Assembly: GCF_011170125.1 (NCBI RefSeq)
Contig: NZ_BLLN01000003.1
Coordinates: forward strand, 2,056,501 to 2,120,500
DNA: 64,000 nucleotides
Direction: 5' to 3'
From: Streptomyces diastaticus subsp. diastaticus
Lineage (GTDB): Bacteria > Actinomycetota > Actinomycetes > Streptomycetales > Streptomycetaceae
Shown here: in pieces, positions 47,827-57,242 of the stretch
Position numbering within the stretch: position 1 is the first letter of the stretch
Layout: the number at the start of each line of letters is the position of its first letter
Position numbers and translations under genes: made by a program
The notes under the pieces: generated by a model
Seen by the model: the letters and a program-made list of their open reading frames with translations, nothing else
What the model was told of the DNA's origin: nothing
The model's database searches: none

Positions 47827-48639
47827 ATGACCTACCTCTCCCGCATCCGCATCAACCCCCTCCGCAAGGACAGCAGGAAACTGCTCTCCAACCCCCGTGC
47901 CGTACACGGCGCCGTCATGGGCGGCCTGCCCAACCACAAGCCCGACGACCGGGTCCTGTGGCGGATGGACCCCGATAACCCCCACCGGCCCCACCTCTTC
48001 GTCCTCAGCCCGACACGCCCTGACTGGACGCACATCATCCAGGACTGCGGATGGCCGGACGCGGACGGTGACCATGCCGCCGTCCGCGACTACACCCCCC
48101 TTCTCAGTCAGCTGGCCGTCGGCCGCGAATTCGCCTTCCGCCTCACCGCCAGCCCCGTCCAGAACACCGCTACCCCCACGAAGGCGACACCCTCCCAGGC
48201 CGCCCGCCTGACCGCCCACGCCGAAGACGGCAAACGCATCCGCGGCTTCCGCATGGGCCACCGCACAGCAGCCGCCCAACTCGACTGGTTCCTCACCCGC
48301 ACCGACCGCTGGGGCTTCGACATCCCAGCCACCCGCTCCGATCCCACCGCCCCCGGCATCCACACCCCCGCACCCCCCACCGCCCCTCACCCCACCTCGC
48401 CACCCGGCCCCGACCCCAACCCTCCCTACGAAGTCCGCATCACCGCCCGCCACCGCCATTCCTTCCAGAAGAACGGACACGGAGCGCACGTCGTCTTCCG
48501 CAGCGCAACCTTCGAAGGCCGCCTGCGCATCACCGACACCGACCGCTTCACCACCAGCCTCCTCACCGGCCTCGGCCCGTCCCGCGCCTACGGCTGCGGC
48601 CTGCTCACCCTCGCCCCGCTGCCCGGACAGCAGACCTGA
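47827..48639 (+). CDS. cas6e: Cas6e (CasE), crRNA endonuclease
   Basis: 270 residues from ATG 47827 (MTYLSRIRINPLRKDSRKLL). A GTG at 47818 overlaps the previous stop and is possible. It has two ferredoxin-like halves; NPRAVHGAVMGGLP carries a His at the expected catalytic place. GPSRAYGCGLLTLAPLP is the Gly-rich RNA-binding loop of Cas6e. It cuts the stem CCCCGC/GCGGGG of each repeat. Confidence 0.93.
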   Translation: MTYLSRIRINPLRKDSRKLLSNPRAVHGAVMGGLPNHKPDDRVLWRMDPDNPHRPHLFVLSPTRPDWTHIIQDCGWPDADGDHAAVRDYTPLLSQLAVGREFAFRLTASPVQNTATPTKATPSQAARLTAHAEDGKRIRGFRMGHRTAAAQLDWFLTRTDRWGFDIPATRSDPTAPGIHTPAPPTAPHPTSPPGPDPNPPYEVRITARHRHSFQKNGHGAHVVFRSATFEGRLRITDTDRFTTSLLTGLGPSRAYGCGLLTLAPLPGQQT

Positions 48640-48642
48640 ACC

Positions 48643-49689
48643 ATGGCCGACATCTGGTGGAAAGCCGACCCGCACGACCTGCACCGTCTCACCGACCGCG
48701 TGTCCAGCGTCTACATCGAACGCAGCCACGTCGACCGTGAAGACAACGCCGTCCTCGTCATCAACCGGCGCGAGAACGTCCGCATCCCCGCCGCAATGAT
48801 CGCCGTCGTCCTCCTCGGGCCCGGCACTCGCGTCACCCACGGAGCAATACGCCTGCTCGCCGACTCCGGCACCGCCGTGTGCTGGGTCGGGGAACAAGGC
48901 GTACGCCTCTACGCCGCAGGCCTCGGCCCCAGCCGCAGCTCCGGCCTCCTCCACCGCCAGGCATGGCTCGTCACCCGCCCCAAGGAACGCCTCAACGTCG
49001 CCCGCGCCATGTACGCCATGCGCTTCCCCGGCGAAGACGTCACCAAAGCGACCATGCAGCAGCTACGAGGCAAAGAGGGCACCCGCTTCAAAGAGCTCTA
49101 CCAAGAACACTCCCGCCGCACCGGCGTGCCATGGAACGGCCGCGTCTACAAAACCGGCGACGCCTTCGCCGCCGGCGACGACGTCAACCGCCTCTTCTCC
49201 GCAGCCAACACCGCCCTGTACGGCATCTGCCACGCTGTCATCGTCGGCCTCGGCGCCAGCCCCGGCCTCGGCTTCGTCCACACCGGCTCCGCCATCTCCT
49301 TCATCCTCGACGTAGCCGACCTCTACAAAGCCGAATACACCCTGCCACTCGCCTTCGACCTCGCCGCCCAAGGCCTCACGGAAGAACGCGATGCGCGCGT
49401 AGCTCTGCGTGACCGCATCGCCGACACCAAACTCCTCTCACGCATCGTCACCGCCATCAAAGCCCTCCTCAATCCCCCCGGTACCGACTTCGACACGCCA
49501 GAGACCAGCGCTCTCTGGGACGAACACGTCGGCACAGTCGCCGCAGGCACCAACTGGTCCGCACAAGACACTCATCCGGCCACCCGCTCACACCTTGACC
49601 TCTCGCCAGCTGCACTCGGAGAACAGCACATCGCCATCGTCGGACCAGAACTCAAAGACCAAGCCCCGCTCCCGGGACAACAGCCATGA
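48643..49689 (+). CDS. cas1: Cas1e integrase
   Basis: 348 residues. VSSVYIERSHVDREDNAVLV at the start, then RIPAAMIAVVLLGPGTRVTH. The metal site is seen in NRLFSAANTALYGICHAVIV, GLGFVHTGSAISFILDVADL (His and Asp) and YKAEYTLPLAFDLAA. It forms the spacer-integration complex with Cas2. It overlaps cas2 by 4 bp. No lesion is seen, so adaptation may be active. Confidence 0.95.
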   Translation: MADIWWKADPHDLHRLTDRVSSVYIERSHVDREDNAVLVINRRENVRIPAAMIAVVLLGPGTRVTHGAIRLLADSGTAVCWVGEQGVRLYAAGLGPSRSSGLLHRQAWLVTRPKERLNVARAMYAMRFPGEDVTKATMQQLRGKEGTRFKELYQEHSRRTGVPWNGRVYKTGDAFAAGDDVNRLFSAANTALYGICHAVIVGLGASPGLGFVHTGSAISFILDVADLYKAEYTLPLAFDLAAQGLTEERDARVALRDRIADTKLLSRIVTAIKALLNPPGTDFDTPETSALWDEHVGTVAAGTNWSAQDTHPATRSHLDLSPAALGEQHIAIVGPELKDQAPLPGQQP

Positions 49690-49991
49690 CCGTCATCATC
49701 TTGATCGCGGCTCCAGAAGGCCTACGCGGCCACCTCACCCGCTGGATGGTCGAAGTCAATGCTGGAGTCTTCGTCGGCAACCCCAGCCGACGAATCCGCG
49801 ACCGTCTCTGGGAACTCCTCACCAACCGCATCGGCGACGGTCAAGCCGTCCTTGTCGAACCCTCCACCAACGAACAACGCTGGGCCGTCCGTACTGCCGG
49901 CCGTAACCGCTGGCGGCCCGTCGACTATGAAGGGCTTATCCTCTCCGCTCGAAGGCCAGCACATACACAAGATCGACAGAGCCGAAACTGA
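49686..49991 (+). CDS. cas2: Cas2e
   Basis: 101 residues: MTVIILIAAPEGLRGHLTRW, MVEVNAGVFVGNPSRRIRDR and QAVLVEPSTNEQRWAVRTAG are the type I-E Cas2 pattern. ATG 49686 overlaps the cas1 stop. It is the last gene of the operon, followed by the leader of array 4. Confidence 0.94.
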   Translation: MTVIILIAAPEGLRGHLTRWMVEVNAGVFVGNPSRRIRDRLWELLTNRIGDGQAVLVEPSTNEQRWAVRTAGRNRWRPVDYEGLILSARRPAHTQDRQSRN

Positions 49992-50058
49992 TCGGTACAC
50001 CGCAATGCAACTAAATGAGAACGGCAGACCGCTCAGATAACGCCGCAGGTCAGCAAGT
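49992..50058 (+). promoter_or_regulatory. Leader of CRISPR array 4
   Basis: The sequence ending GGTCAGCAAGT directly before the first repeat equals the repeat-proximal end of leaders 1-3. AATGAGAACGGCAGACC upstream aligns with AATGAAAATGAGGCACC of those leaders. It is transcribed rightward, away from cas2. Confidence 0.75.
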
Positions 50059-51854
50059 GTCGGCCCCGCGCCTGCGGGGGTGCTCCGCTCTCCCGGCCGT
50101 GGGTCTCCGCCCGGCTCAAGTCGGCCCCGCGCCTGCGGGGGTGCTCCGCAAGGTCCGGGCCCCTTTTCTTGCTCTCGGAGGTCGGCCCCGCGCCTGCGGG
50201 GGTGCTCCCACCAGCCCAGATCTGTGCTGAGATCACATCAGGTCGGCCCCGCGCCTGCGGGGGTGCTCCGCGAAAGGCCCCCGCCGAATTCGACGGGGGC
50301 CTGTCGGCCCCGCGCCTGCGGGGGTGCTCCGCCGCGGGCGCCCGGGGGCTTGCCCCCACCGGCGTCGGCCCCGCGCCTGCGGGGGTGCTCCCTGCCTGGT
50401 GCGGCCGGGGCTGGCGTACCGGTCGTCGGCCCCGCGCCTGCGGGGGTGCTCCCGCGCAGATCAGCGCCACACAGGCCACAGAGCTGTCGGCCCCGCGCCT
50501 GCGGGGGTGCTCCCTCGGCGGCGGTACGGATGAGGGGAAGGGTCGTGTCGGCCCCGCGCCTGCGGGGGTGCTCCCTGGGGAGCCCCTGTGATGATGAAGC
50601 TCTATTCGTCGGCCCCGCGCCTGCGGGGGTGCTCCCCCCTACCGGCTGATCCCCGACTCCGACCCGTCGTCGGCCCCGCGCCTGCGGGGGTGCTCCCTGG
50701 TGAGCCACCGCCACCGTGCCCACGCTGCCGTCGGCCCCGCGCCTGCGGGGGTGCTCCTCCAGGACATCGCCGATGAGGGCCTGGTCCATGGTCGGCCCCG
50801 CGCCTGCGAGGGTGCTCCCCCCCAGGGCACGTCCGCGGCCCCCACCACACCGTCGGCCCCGCGCCTGCGGGGGTGCTCCTCCGATCAGGGCGGCCCCGCC
50901 AACGATGATCTTGTCGGCCCCGCGCCTGCGGGGGTGCTCCGGCCGTCAGTCGGCCGTCTGGGGGGTGCCCACCGTCGGCCCCGCGCCTGCGGGGGTGCTC
51001 CCGCATGGGAACGTTCATCACGTCGCAACAAGCGGTCGGCCCCGCGCCTGCGGGGGTGCTCCCGGCGAGAGCCCCGGGGGAGTGGAGTTCCCCGGGTCGG
51101 CCCCGCGTCTGCGGGGGTGCTCCTGGCCACCGAAGAAGAGCTGCGCCGCGCCGCCGGTCGGCCCCGCGCCTGCGGGGGTGCTCCGCGGGTCCCCGGCGCG
51201 GGCAACGACACCGGCGGGTCGGCCCCGCGCCTGCGGGGGTGCTCCCAGTGCCCGCGCGGCCTGCGGGTGGCGGTGGAGGTCGGCCCCGCGCCTGCGGGGG
51301 TGCTCCGTGATGGAGGGACTCAAGGGCGCGCTCTTCAGGGTCGGCCCCGCGCCTGCGGGGGTGCTCCGGCTGAGGGGGAGTGGCTGCGGCAGGTCAAGTC
51401 GTCGGCCCCGCGCCTGCGGGGGTGCTCCGTGGCAGCGCGCCGCCTCGGCCGCGTTCACCGTGTCGGCCCCGCGCCTGCGGGGGTGCTCCGCGGGAGGGGT
51501 TGACCCTGGCGCGGCCGGGCGTGTCGGCCCCGCGCCTGCGGGGTGCTCCCACCCCGGCCCGCCGCCAGACCGCTGTTGCTCAGTCGGCCCCGCGCCTGCG
51601 GGGGTGCTCCCTGGGACCCGCGGGACGGCAAGGCCGACCTGGAGTCGGCCCCGCGCCTGCGGGGGTGCTCCCCAACTCGTCCGGGGACGCCGTCGTCACC
51701 TGGTGTCGGCCCCGCGCCTGCGGGGGTGCTCCTCCGTGCCATGCCTGCCACACGGCCTGCACGCGGTCGGCCCCGCGCCTGCGGGGGTGCTCCTCGGCTC
51801 GGCAGGCGTCGTCCTGGAGAGCTTCTGTCGGCCCCGCGCCTGCGGGGGTGCTCC
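50059..51854 (+). CRISPR. CRISPR array 4, type I-E, 30 repeats
   Basis: A 28-bp repeat (GTCGGCCCCGCGCC...GGGGGTGCTCC) runs at a 61-bp period from 50059 to 51523, then 51583, 51644, 51705, 51766 and 51827. The repeat at 51523 has lost one G. Variants occur at 50791 (GCGAGGGTG) and 51096 (CGCGTCTG). A decayed 31st copy (GTCGGCCGGCGG) is in phase at 51888. Its repeat differs from arrays 1-3 (CGCGCCTGCGGGGGT against CGCACCCGCGGGGAT). Confidence 0.97.
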
Positions 51855-51885
51855 CTTTCCCTGGCGTACGGCGTCGGGGAGCCAG

Positions 51886-52101
51886 CGGTCGGCCGGCGGT
51901 CGCCCTCCGGGATGGCCGAGGATCGCAACCGCCCGGGAGGGGAACCCCGGGCCTGGGGATCAGTCGTCGGGCGTGGCAGGACCAGCAGGTCCACTCTCCT
52001 GGCAGTTCGTAGTGCGTGGTGGTCCAGAACCCTTTGGGGCGTCCCCGGATCACGTTGATCTCCCAGCACCGCCAGCAGTTGAACTCGAATTCTTCCACCA
52101 C
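51886..52101 (-). pseudogene. Zinc-ribbon protein truncated by array 4
   Basis: From GTG 52101: VEEFEFNCWRCWEINVIRG, RPKGFWTTTHYELPGEWTCW, SCHARRLIP. The CWRC and CWSC pairs form a zinc site, and the two halves look like a real small protein. The frame then runs into the end of the CRISPR array without a stop, so the natural 3' end seems lost. The family is unknown. 52102-52172 shows nothing. Confidence 0.45.
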
Positions 52102-52172
52102 TTCAGCAGTAACAACTTGGGGTGCTCGGGCGGGCGACTGCCCGAAAGTCGATCAAATGCGGCTGAATCATC

Positions 52173-52241
52173 AGGCTTGCCGAGCAGTCAGAGGTCTGGG
52201 CAAGCCTTCCACCTGGTCTCTTCGTGGGTTGGGCAAGCCTT
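52173..52241. repeat. GGCAAGCC iteron-like motifs, rep side
   Basis: AGGCTTGCCGA at 52173, GGCAAGCCTT at 52199 and 52232, and a partial copy CGGCAAGTGG at 52243. The same motif occurs seven times at 57051-57199. Here it lies directly upstream of the leader ORF and Rep-like gene. It could be an origin iteron set or an operator. Confidence 0.6.
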
Positions 52242-52297
52242 TCGGCAAGTGGGCGTGTGGAGAGTGAGGGGCACATCCGTTCCCGAGGAGGTGTGCC

Positions 52298-52399
52298 GTG
52301 CACGACTGCGGACCGGCGCTGACGCCGTACGACAAGAGGCTGGCCACGAGGCCGTCCGCCACGCGACTGGTCCCGTCCGGCGGGGGGAGCTCGTTGTGA
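52298..52399 (+). CDS. 33-residue leader ORF coupled to the Rep-like gene
   Basis: GTG 52298 follows GAGGAGG at 6-nt spacing. The ORF reads VHDCGPALTPYDKRLATRPS onward and ends at TGA 52397-52399, overlapping GTG 52396 of the next gene. The strong SD and stop-start overlap suggest translational coupling. I do not recognise the peptide. Confidence 0.45.
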   Translation: MHDCGPALTPYDKRLATRPSATRLVPSGGGSSL

Positions 52400-53571
52400 G
52401 CGATGTCGAGGCGCCTCGCTCGGCGCCGCTGCAGAACCTTGACGAGGCCGGGTTCGTCGTTCGTGGTGCCGAGCCGGCGCCCGCGACCACTGTCCTGCGG
52501 CACATGGTCTACGGCTCCGGCCTGACCCATCCGCTCGACTACCTGGTGTTGCTTCACGCCCTTTTCCGCCTGGAGACGTCCGAGCCGTTCACCCCGAGGG
52601 ACATCTGGCGCGACCTCCAGGCCGAGGGCATCCGCTCGGCCAAGAACAGCTCGGAGCTTGTCGGGCGGGACGCGGTGTACGCGGCGTTCAACCGGATCAT
52701 CGACGCCCGGTTCATCCGTCGGACGAGCGAGGGCGGCGGGCCCGGCCGGTTCGGCCGGACCCGTTACGAGGTGTACCGCCAGCCCGCCTACAACCCGGAG
52801 TACGCGCCGCCCTCGGAGCCCTGGGACCCCACCGAGGACCCCGCGTTCCCGCACGCCGGCGCCCCGCTTCCCGGAACGGCGGAAGCGGAGAAGGCAGACA
52901 CGAAAACCGCAGGTGGCGCCGCATCCCGGAACGCCGGACGTGGTATCACCGGTTCCGGCGTCCCGGGACGCGGTCGCCCGCCCATTCCCCCAGGTCGCGC
53001 CGCGTCCGCCGTCCGGGGAAGCGGCGTGGCTCTCCCCCCACACCCCCCAGGGGGAGGAGGAGGCTCCACCTCCAGCCCGAAGGCGCCGGCCGTGCCTGGT
53101 GATCAGGAGCCGGGTACTTCGGGCGTCAGCAGCGTGCAGGTCCAGGCCGCCGCCGAGTGGCTCATGGATCTCAAGCGGCCCTGGGCTGTGGGCCGCAAGC
53201 AGGCCCGGGAGCTGGGCGCCGAGCTGGCCGAGGCTATTGCCGAGACGGGCTGGGACCTGGACGCGTCGCTCGCGCTGTGGCTCTGCCGTACCGAGGAGGG
53301 CAAGAAGGCCCCGGACAACCACCGCGCGGTCCTGCGGCACCGGATCGAGCAGCTGGAGCGGCGCAGCAGCGTCTTCCTCACCACCCGCGGCGACGTCGCC
53401 GTCGCCTCCTCGGCGGGCGGGACGCCGGCGTGGTGCGGCATCTGCAACCGGGGCGAGCGGCCGCTGAGCCTCATGGAGCGGCTGCTCGACGTCGGCGAGG
53501 ACGACCTGGTCCGCTGTCCGCGCTGTCACCCCGCCGCTCTGCGGACCACGCCGTCGGCGAAGAAGAAGTAG
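52396..53571 (+). CDS. Putative DNA-binding replication protein
   Basis: 391 residues. The N-terminal domain (LVLLHALFRLETSEPFTPRD, IWRDLQAEGIRSAKNSSELV, VYAAFNRIIDARFIRRTSEG) looks like a winged helix. A long Pro/Gly/Ala linker follows, then a second helical domain (AAEWLMDLKRPWAVGRKQAR). A C-terminal zinc site closes the protein (WCGICNRGERP and VRCPRCHP). It lies directly before a DnaB-like helicase and after iteron-like repeats, an arrangement that fits a Rep or helicase-loading role. That role is inferred from position only. Confidence 0.55.
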   Translation: MSDVEAPRSAPLQNLDEAGFVVRGAEPAPATTVLRHMVYGSGLTHPLDYLVLLHALFRLETSEPFTPRDIWRDLQAEGIRSAKNSSELVGRDAVYAAFNRIIDARFIRRTSEGGGPGRFGRTRYEVYRQPAYNPEYAPPSEPWDPTEDPAFPHAGAPLPGTAEAEKADTKTAGGAASRNAGRGITGSGVPGRGRPPIPPGRAASAVRGSGVALPPHPPGGGGGSTSSPKAPAVPGDQEPGTSGVSSVQVQAAAEWLMDLKRPWAVGRKQARELGAELAEAIAETGWDLDASLALWLCRTEEGKKAPDNHRAVLRHRIEQLERRSSVFLTTRGDVAVASSAGGTPAWCGICNRGERPLSLMERLLDVGEDDLVRCPRCHPAALRTTPSAKKK

Positions 53572-53616
53572 CGCCCGTCGCCGCACCGCCCCCTATCTCA
53601 GTAAGGAGCCACCACC

Positions 53617-54999
53617 GTGAGTAACCGCCAGCTGGCCGTCCAGTATCCGGCCGCCGGCCCGGACGGCCCCAGCGTCTCGGCCTTGGAGCGGATGCCGCCG
53701 CAGGACATCGCCGCCGAGCGGACCGTCCTGGGTTGCATGATCCTGTCGAAGGACGCCATCGGAGACGCCGCCGAGGTCCTCGAGGGCCCGTCCGACTTCT
53801 ACCGGCCGGCCCACGCCACGATCTACCTGGCCATCCTGGACATGTACGGCCGCGACGAGCCGGTCGACCCCATCACCCTGACCGCCGAGCTGACGCGGTC
53901 CGGAGACCTGGACCGCGTCGGTGGCGCCCCCTACCTCCACGACCTGGTCCAGCAGGTGCCCAGCGCCAGCCACGCCGAGCACTACGCCACCATCGTCCGC
54001 GACCGCGCCGTCTTCCGCGGCCTGGTGGATGCCGGGACGCGGATCCTTCAGTGGGGGTTCGCCTGCGAAGGCGACCCCGCCGAAGTCGCCGACCGGGCCC
54101 AGTCCGCGCTGCTCTCGGTCGTCGACCATGGTGGCGACACGGACGTGCTGCCGCTGTCGCAGACCGCGCTCGAGGGCCTCGCCGCCATTGAGGAGCGCTC
54201 CCTCACCAAGGGGCTGCGCGGGCTTGCCACCGGATTCACCGACGTGGACAGCCTGACGTCGGGGCTGTTGCCCGGCCAGATGGTCATCGTCGCGGGCCGG
54301 CCCAGCCTCGGGAAGAGCACCCTGGCCCTCGACATCGCCCGGCACGTCTCCGTCAAGAACACCGTGCCCGCCCTGTTCTTCTCCCTGGAGATGGGCCGCC
54401 AGGAGCTGATGGACAAGGTCTTCGCCGCCGAGGCCGGCATCAGCCTGCAGCACATCACCTCCGGCCAGATGACCGACGGCGACTGGGACCGCCTGGCCCG
54501 GCGCATGCCGGCCATCCAGAAGGCTCCCTTGTTCATCGACGACACCGAAAGCTTGACGATCATGGAGGCCCGGGCCAAGGCCCGCCGGATCAAGCAGCGC
54601 CACGGCCTGGGCCTGGTCGTCGTCGACTACGTCCAGCTCATGCGCCACGGCGGGCGCCGCCCGGACTCGCGGCAGGAAGAAGTCACCGAGATCTCGCGGA
54701 ACATCAAGCTCATGGCCAAGGAGCTGCAGGTCCCCGTCATCGCTCTGTGCCAGCTCAACCGAGGGCCGGAGCAGCGTACCGACCGTAAGCCGCAGCTCTC
54801 CGACCTGCGTGAGAGCGGGGCCCTGGAGCAGGACGCCGACATCGTCGTCCTGATCCACCGCGAGGACGCCTACGAGCCCGAATCGGCCCGCGCTGGCGAG
54901 ACCGACCTGGTCTTCGCTAAGCACCGAGGAGGAGCCAAGGCCACGATCACCGTCGCCGCGCAGCTCCACATGAGCCGGTTCAAGGACATGGCCGCCTGA
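53617..54999 (+). CDS. dnaB: DnaB-like replicative helicase
   Basis: 460 residues. The N-terminal DnaB domain (PQDIAAERTVLGCMILSKDA, FYRPAHATIYLAILDMY) is followed by the RecA-like core with Walker A VAGRPSLGKSTLALD. Other core motifs are FFSLEMGRQELMDKVFAAEA, LGLVVVDYVQLMRHGGR, VIALCQLNRGPEQR, LRESGALEQDADIVVLIHRE and LVFAKHRGGAKATITV. All helicase motifs are intact. A plasmid-borne second DnaB is common where the element controls its own replication. GTG 53617 follows AAGGAG. Confidence 0.93.
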   Translation: MSNRQLAVQYPAAGPDGPSVSALERMPPQDIAAERTVLGCMILSKDAIGDAAEVLEGPSDFYRPAHATIYLAILDMYGRDEPVDPITLTAELTRSGDLDRVGGAPYLHDLVQQVPSASHAEHYATIVRDRAVFRGLVDAGTRILQWGFACEGDPAEVADRAQSALLSVVDHGGDTDVLPLSQTALEGLAAIEERSLTKGLRGLATGFTDVDSLTSGLLPGQMVIVAGRPSLGKSTLALDIARHVSVKNTVPALFFSLEMGRQELMDKVFAAEAGISLQHITSGQMTDGDWDRLARRMPAIQKAPLFIDDTESLTIMEARAKARRIKQRHGLGLVVVDYVQLMRHGGRRPDSRQEEVTEISRNIKLMAKELQVPVIALCQLNRGPEQRTDRKPQLSDLRESGALEQDADIVVLIHREDAYEPESARAGETDLVFAKHRGGAKATITVAAQLHMSRFKDMAA

Positions 55000-55123
55000 C
55001 GTGCGATCTGACGTGCGAGCGAGTCTCGATTCGTTGACGATCTCCCTTCACTCTGGCCCCTCCCCGCCCACGCGTCACCGTCCGTGACAGGGTGTATGCG
55101 AACGCAAGATCGAAGGAGAGGCC

Positions 55124-56773
55124 GTGGAGGAGAGGGAGCAGGCCCCGAAGCTGACGGGGGCACACCGTGCGCTGATCGGGGTGGTCGTGGCCGGTGCGGT
55201 GGTCATCGCGGCCATCGGTTTCGCCGGGTCGTACACGGCGGTGCGTGAACTCGCCCTGCAGAAGGGGTTCGGCACCTTCTCGTACTTCTTCCCGATCGGC
55301 ATCGACGCGGGTATCTGCGTGCTGCTCGCCCTCGATCTGCTGCTGACCTGGATGCGCATCCCGTTCCCGATGCTGCGTCAGACGGCGTGGCTGCTCACGG
55401 CGGCCACCATCGCGTTCAACGGCGCCGCCGCCTGGCCCGACCCGCTCGGCGTGGGGATGCACGCGGTGATCCCGGTGCTGTTCGTCGTCGCGGTGGAGGC
55501 CGCCCGGCACGCCATCGGCCGGATCGCGGACATCACCGCCGACAAGCACATGGAGGGCGTGCGGATCACCCGCTGGCTGCTCTCCCCGCTGCCGACCTTC
55601 CTGCTGTGGCGCCGGATGAAGCTGTGGGAGCTGCGCTCCTACGAGCAGGTCATCAAGCTGGAGCAGGAACGTCTCGTCTACCAGGCCCGGTTGCGCTCCC
55701 GCTTCGGCCGCGCCTGGCGCCGCAAGGCCCCGGTGGAGTCGCTGATGCCGCTGCGCCTGGCCCGGTACGGCGTCCCGCTCGCCGAGACGGCCCCGGCCGG
55801 CCTCGCCGCCGCCGGCATCGAACCGGCCCTGCTCCCGGCGGCCCCCGCACCCGCCCGCCAGGAACTGGAGCGCGCCGACCGGCCGGTCCCGGAGACGGCC
55901 CCGGCCCCCGCGCCTGCCACCTCCCTGGAGAAGCAGCCCGCGGACCGCCCCGCCGCCGAGGCACCGCAGGAGCGGCAGGCGCCCCCGCCGGAGGGCAGCC
56001 CGTGGTTCGCCGGGCAGCAGGGCCCCGGGCAGTACGAGGGCACGTACGACCCGCACTCTCACGCGCGATGGGCCGGCCAGGACAGCGAGGCGTACGAGGA
56101 GCAGCAGCCGCACGCACCGCAAGAGCCGGAGCTCGCCGAGGTGGTTGCGGCCGATCCGCAAGCCCTCCCCGGCGAAGGTGCGCCGAGCCCGGAGTCAGGC
56201 GACAGCCCCGCTGTGGCCGCGCCCCCGAGGAACGTCGCCCGGCGCCTGGACGAGGCCGAGGGGGCGCGGCCGGCAGTCCCGGTGCCAACCTCCCGCACCG
56301 CGCCGGGGTCGCCCGGGCGGGCCCGGTCTGCGACGTCGACCAGCTCGAGTGGTGCCGCCGGACCAGTGAGGAGCGCCCCGGTCCCCGTGGCCGCCCAGCA
56401 CGTGGATCCTCAGCTTCCGCAGGTATCTCGCCAGACCGTCCAGGACGCCCCGGGCGTTGAGCCGGGCCGTGGGTACGGCGCAGAGCCGCTGTGGGAATCG
56501 TCGGCCGCGGAAGCTGGCTCGGTGGCGGCCCGGGTCCCGGCCCCTCTCTCAGATGACGCTGCACAGGACCCGGTTCAGCAACAGATTGTGACTGTGGCCG
56601 GCTGGCTGGCCGAGGCCGAGAAGACAGGAGAGAAGCTTTCCGGCGCGGAGGTCGCGCGGCGGCTGGAGCTGTCCGCGCGGACCGGCCAGCGCCGCCTGGA
56701 CAAGGCAGCCGCGTACCTCCAGGAGGTACGCCAGCAGCAGCCGCGAGCGCACCTGCGGCCCGTGCGCAGCTGA
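55124..56773 (+). CDS. DUF2637 (SpdB-like) membrane protein with C-terminal HTH
   Basis: 549 residues. Four membrane segments (IGVVVAGAVVIAAIGFAGSY, FFPIGIDAGICVLLALDLLL, WLLTAATIAFNGAAAW, AVIPVLFVVAVEAARHAIGR) form the DUF2637 domain found in SpdB spread proteins of streptomycete plasmids. A long Pro/Ala-rich region follows. The last 70 residues (VTVAGWLAEAEKTGEKLSGA, EVARRLELSARTGQRRLDKA) are a helix-turn-helix. GTG 55124 follows GAAGGAGAG. It links the replication and transfer blocks. Confidence 0.8.
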   Translation: MEEREQAPKLTGAHRALIGVVVAGAVVIAAIGFAGSYTAVRELALQKGFGTFSYFFPIGIDAGICVLLALDLLLTWMRIPFPMLRQTAWLLTAATIAFNGAAAWPDPLGVGMHAVIPVLFVVAVEAARHAIGRIADITADKHMEGVRITRWLLSPLPTFLLWRRMKLWELRSYEQVIKLEQERLVYQARLRSRFGRAWRRKAPVESLMPLRLARYGVPLAETAPAGLAAAGIEPALLPAAPAPARQELERADRPVPETAPAPAPATSLEKQPADRPAAEAPQERQAPPPEGSPWFAGQQGPGQYEGTYDPHSHARWAGQDSEAYEEQQPHAPQEPELAEVVAADPQALPGEGAPSPESGDSPAVAAPPRNVARRLDEAEGARPAVPVPTSRTAPGSPGRARSATSTSSSGAAGPVRSAPVPVAAQHVDPQLPQVSRQTVQDAPGVEPGRGYGAEPLWESSAAEAGSVAARVPAPLSDDAAQDPVQQQIVTVAGWLAEAEKTGEKLSGAEVARRLELSARTGQRRLDKAAAYLQEVRQQQPRAHLRPVRS

Positions 56774-56790
56774 CCGGCCCCCTCACCGCC

Positions 56791-56825
56791 GTGTGGCCGA
56801 TGACCGATCCGGTCATCGGCCACAC
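56791..56825 (+). terminator. Long hairpin terminator
   Basis: GTGTGGCCGATGACC and GGTCATCGGCCACAC pair perfectly (15 bp) around GATCC, 18 bp after the DUF2637 stop. Confidence 0.75.
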
Positions 56826-57242
56826 GCGTGCCAGGGGCCACGTCGCCGTGCCGCCGAGCGTGGCCGGTGACCGGTGGCTGGTGACCGATGGCCGATCCTC
56901 CGAGTGGGTTTAGCCGGCCAGCTTGTGCCGATGCGGCCATCGGCCATGGCCGATCCGTGGCCGGTACGCCGACCGCCGAGAGCACGTCCGGCACGGTGCC
57001 GCCCACCCAGGAGAGGCGTCAGGCGGCTCGGCGCCGCCGTCGTACGAGAGGGCTTGCCGAGGTTGCCCGGCCCGGCCGCGTACGGCTTGCCCACCGCTCG
57101 AACTGGCTTGCCGAACCGGCCAAGAAGGCTTGCCCCGTAGATCGGCAAGCCTTCTACCTGTGCTTTCTGTGGTCTCGGCAAGCCTTTGGGTAAGCCTGGC
57201 TGAGGACAGTTCATGGCACCAACCCCTCCTCGAAGGAGTGCC
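56826..57242. repeat. Repeat-rich gap with GGCCGAT and GGCAAGCC motifs
   Basis: No gene is supported here. The first part holds many GGCCGAT/ATCGGCC words (for example ATGGCCGATCC at 56887 and CATCGGCCATGGCCGATCC around 56940). From 57051 seven copies of an AAGGCTTGCC-like motif occur: 57051, 57083, 57104 and 57125 in one orientation, and 57143, 57176 and 57188 in the other. Dense iterons in a gene-free gap suggest an origin, transfer origin or shared control site. Confidence 0.6.

Noticed and set aside
1671..51854. A CRISPR-associated transposon linking the tnsABC/tniQ genes with the type I-E system
   Set aside because: The cas operon keeps cas3, cas1 and cas2, carries no tniQ, and is about 29 kb and several unrelated elements away from tnsABC. 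Nothing in the sequence ties them together.
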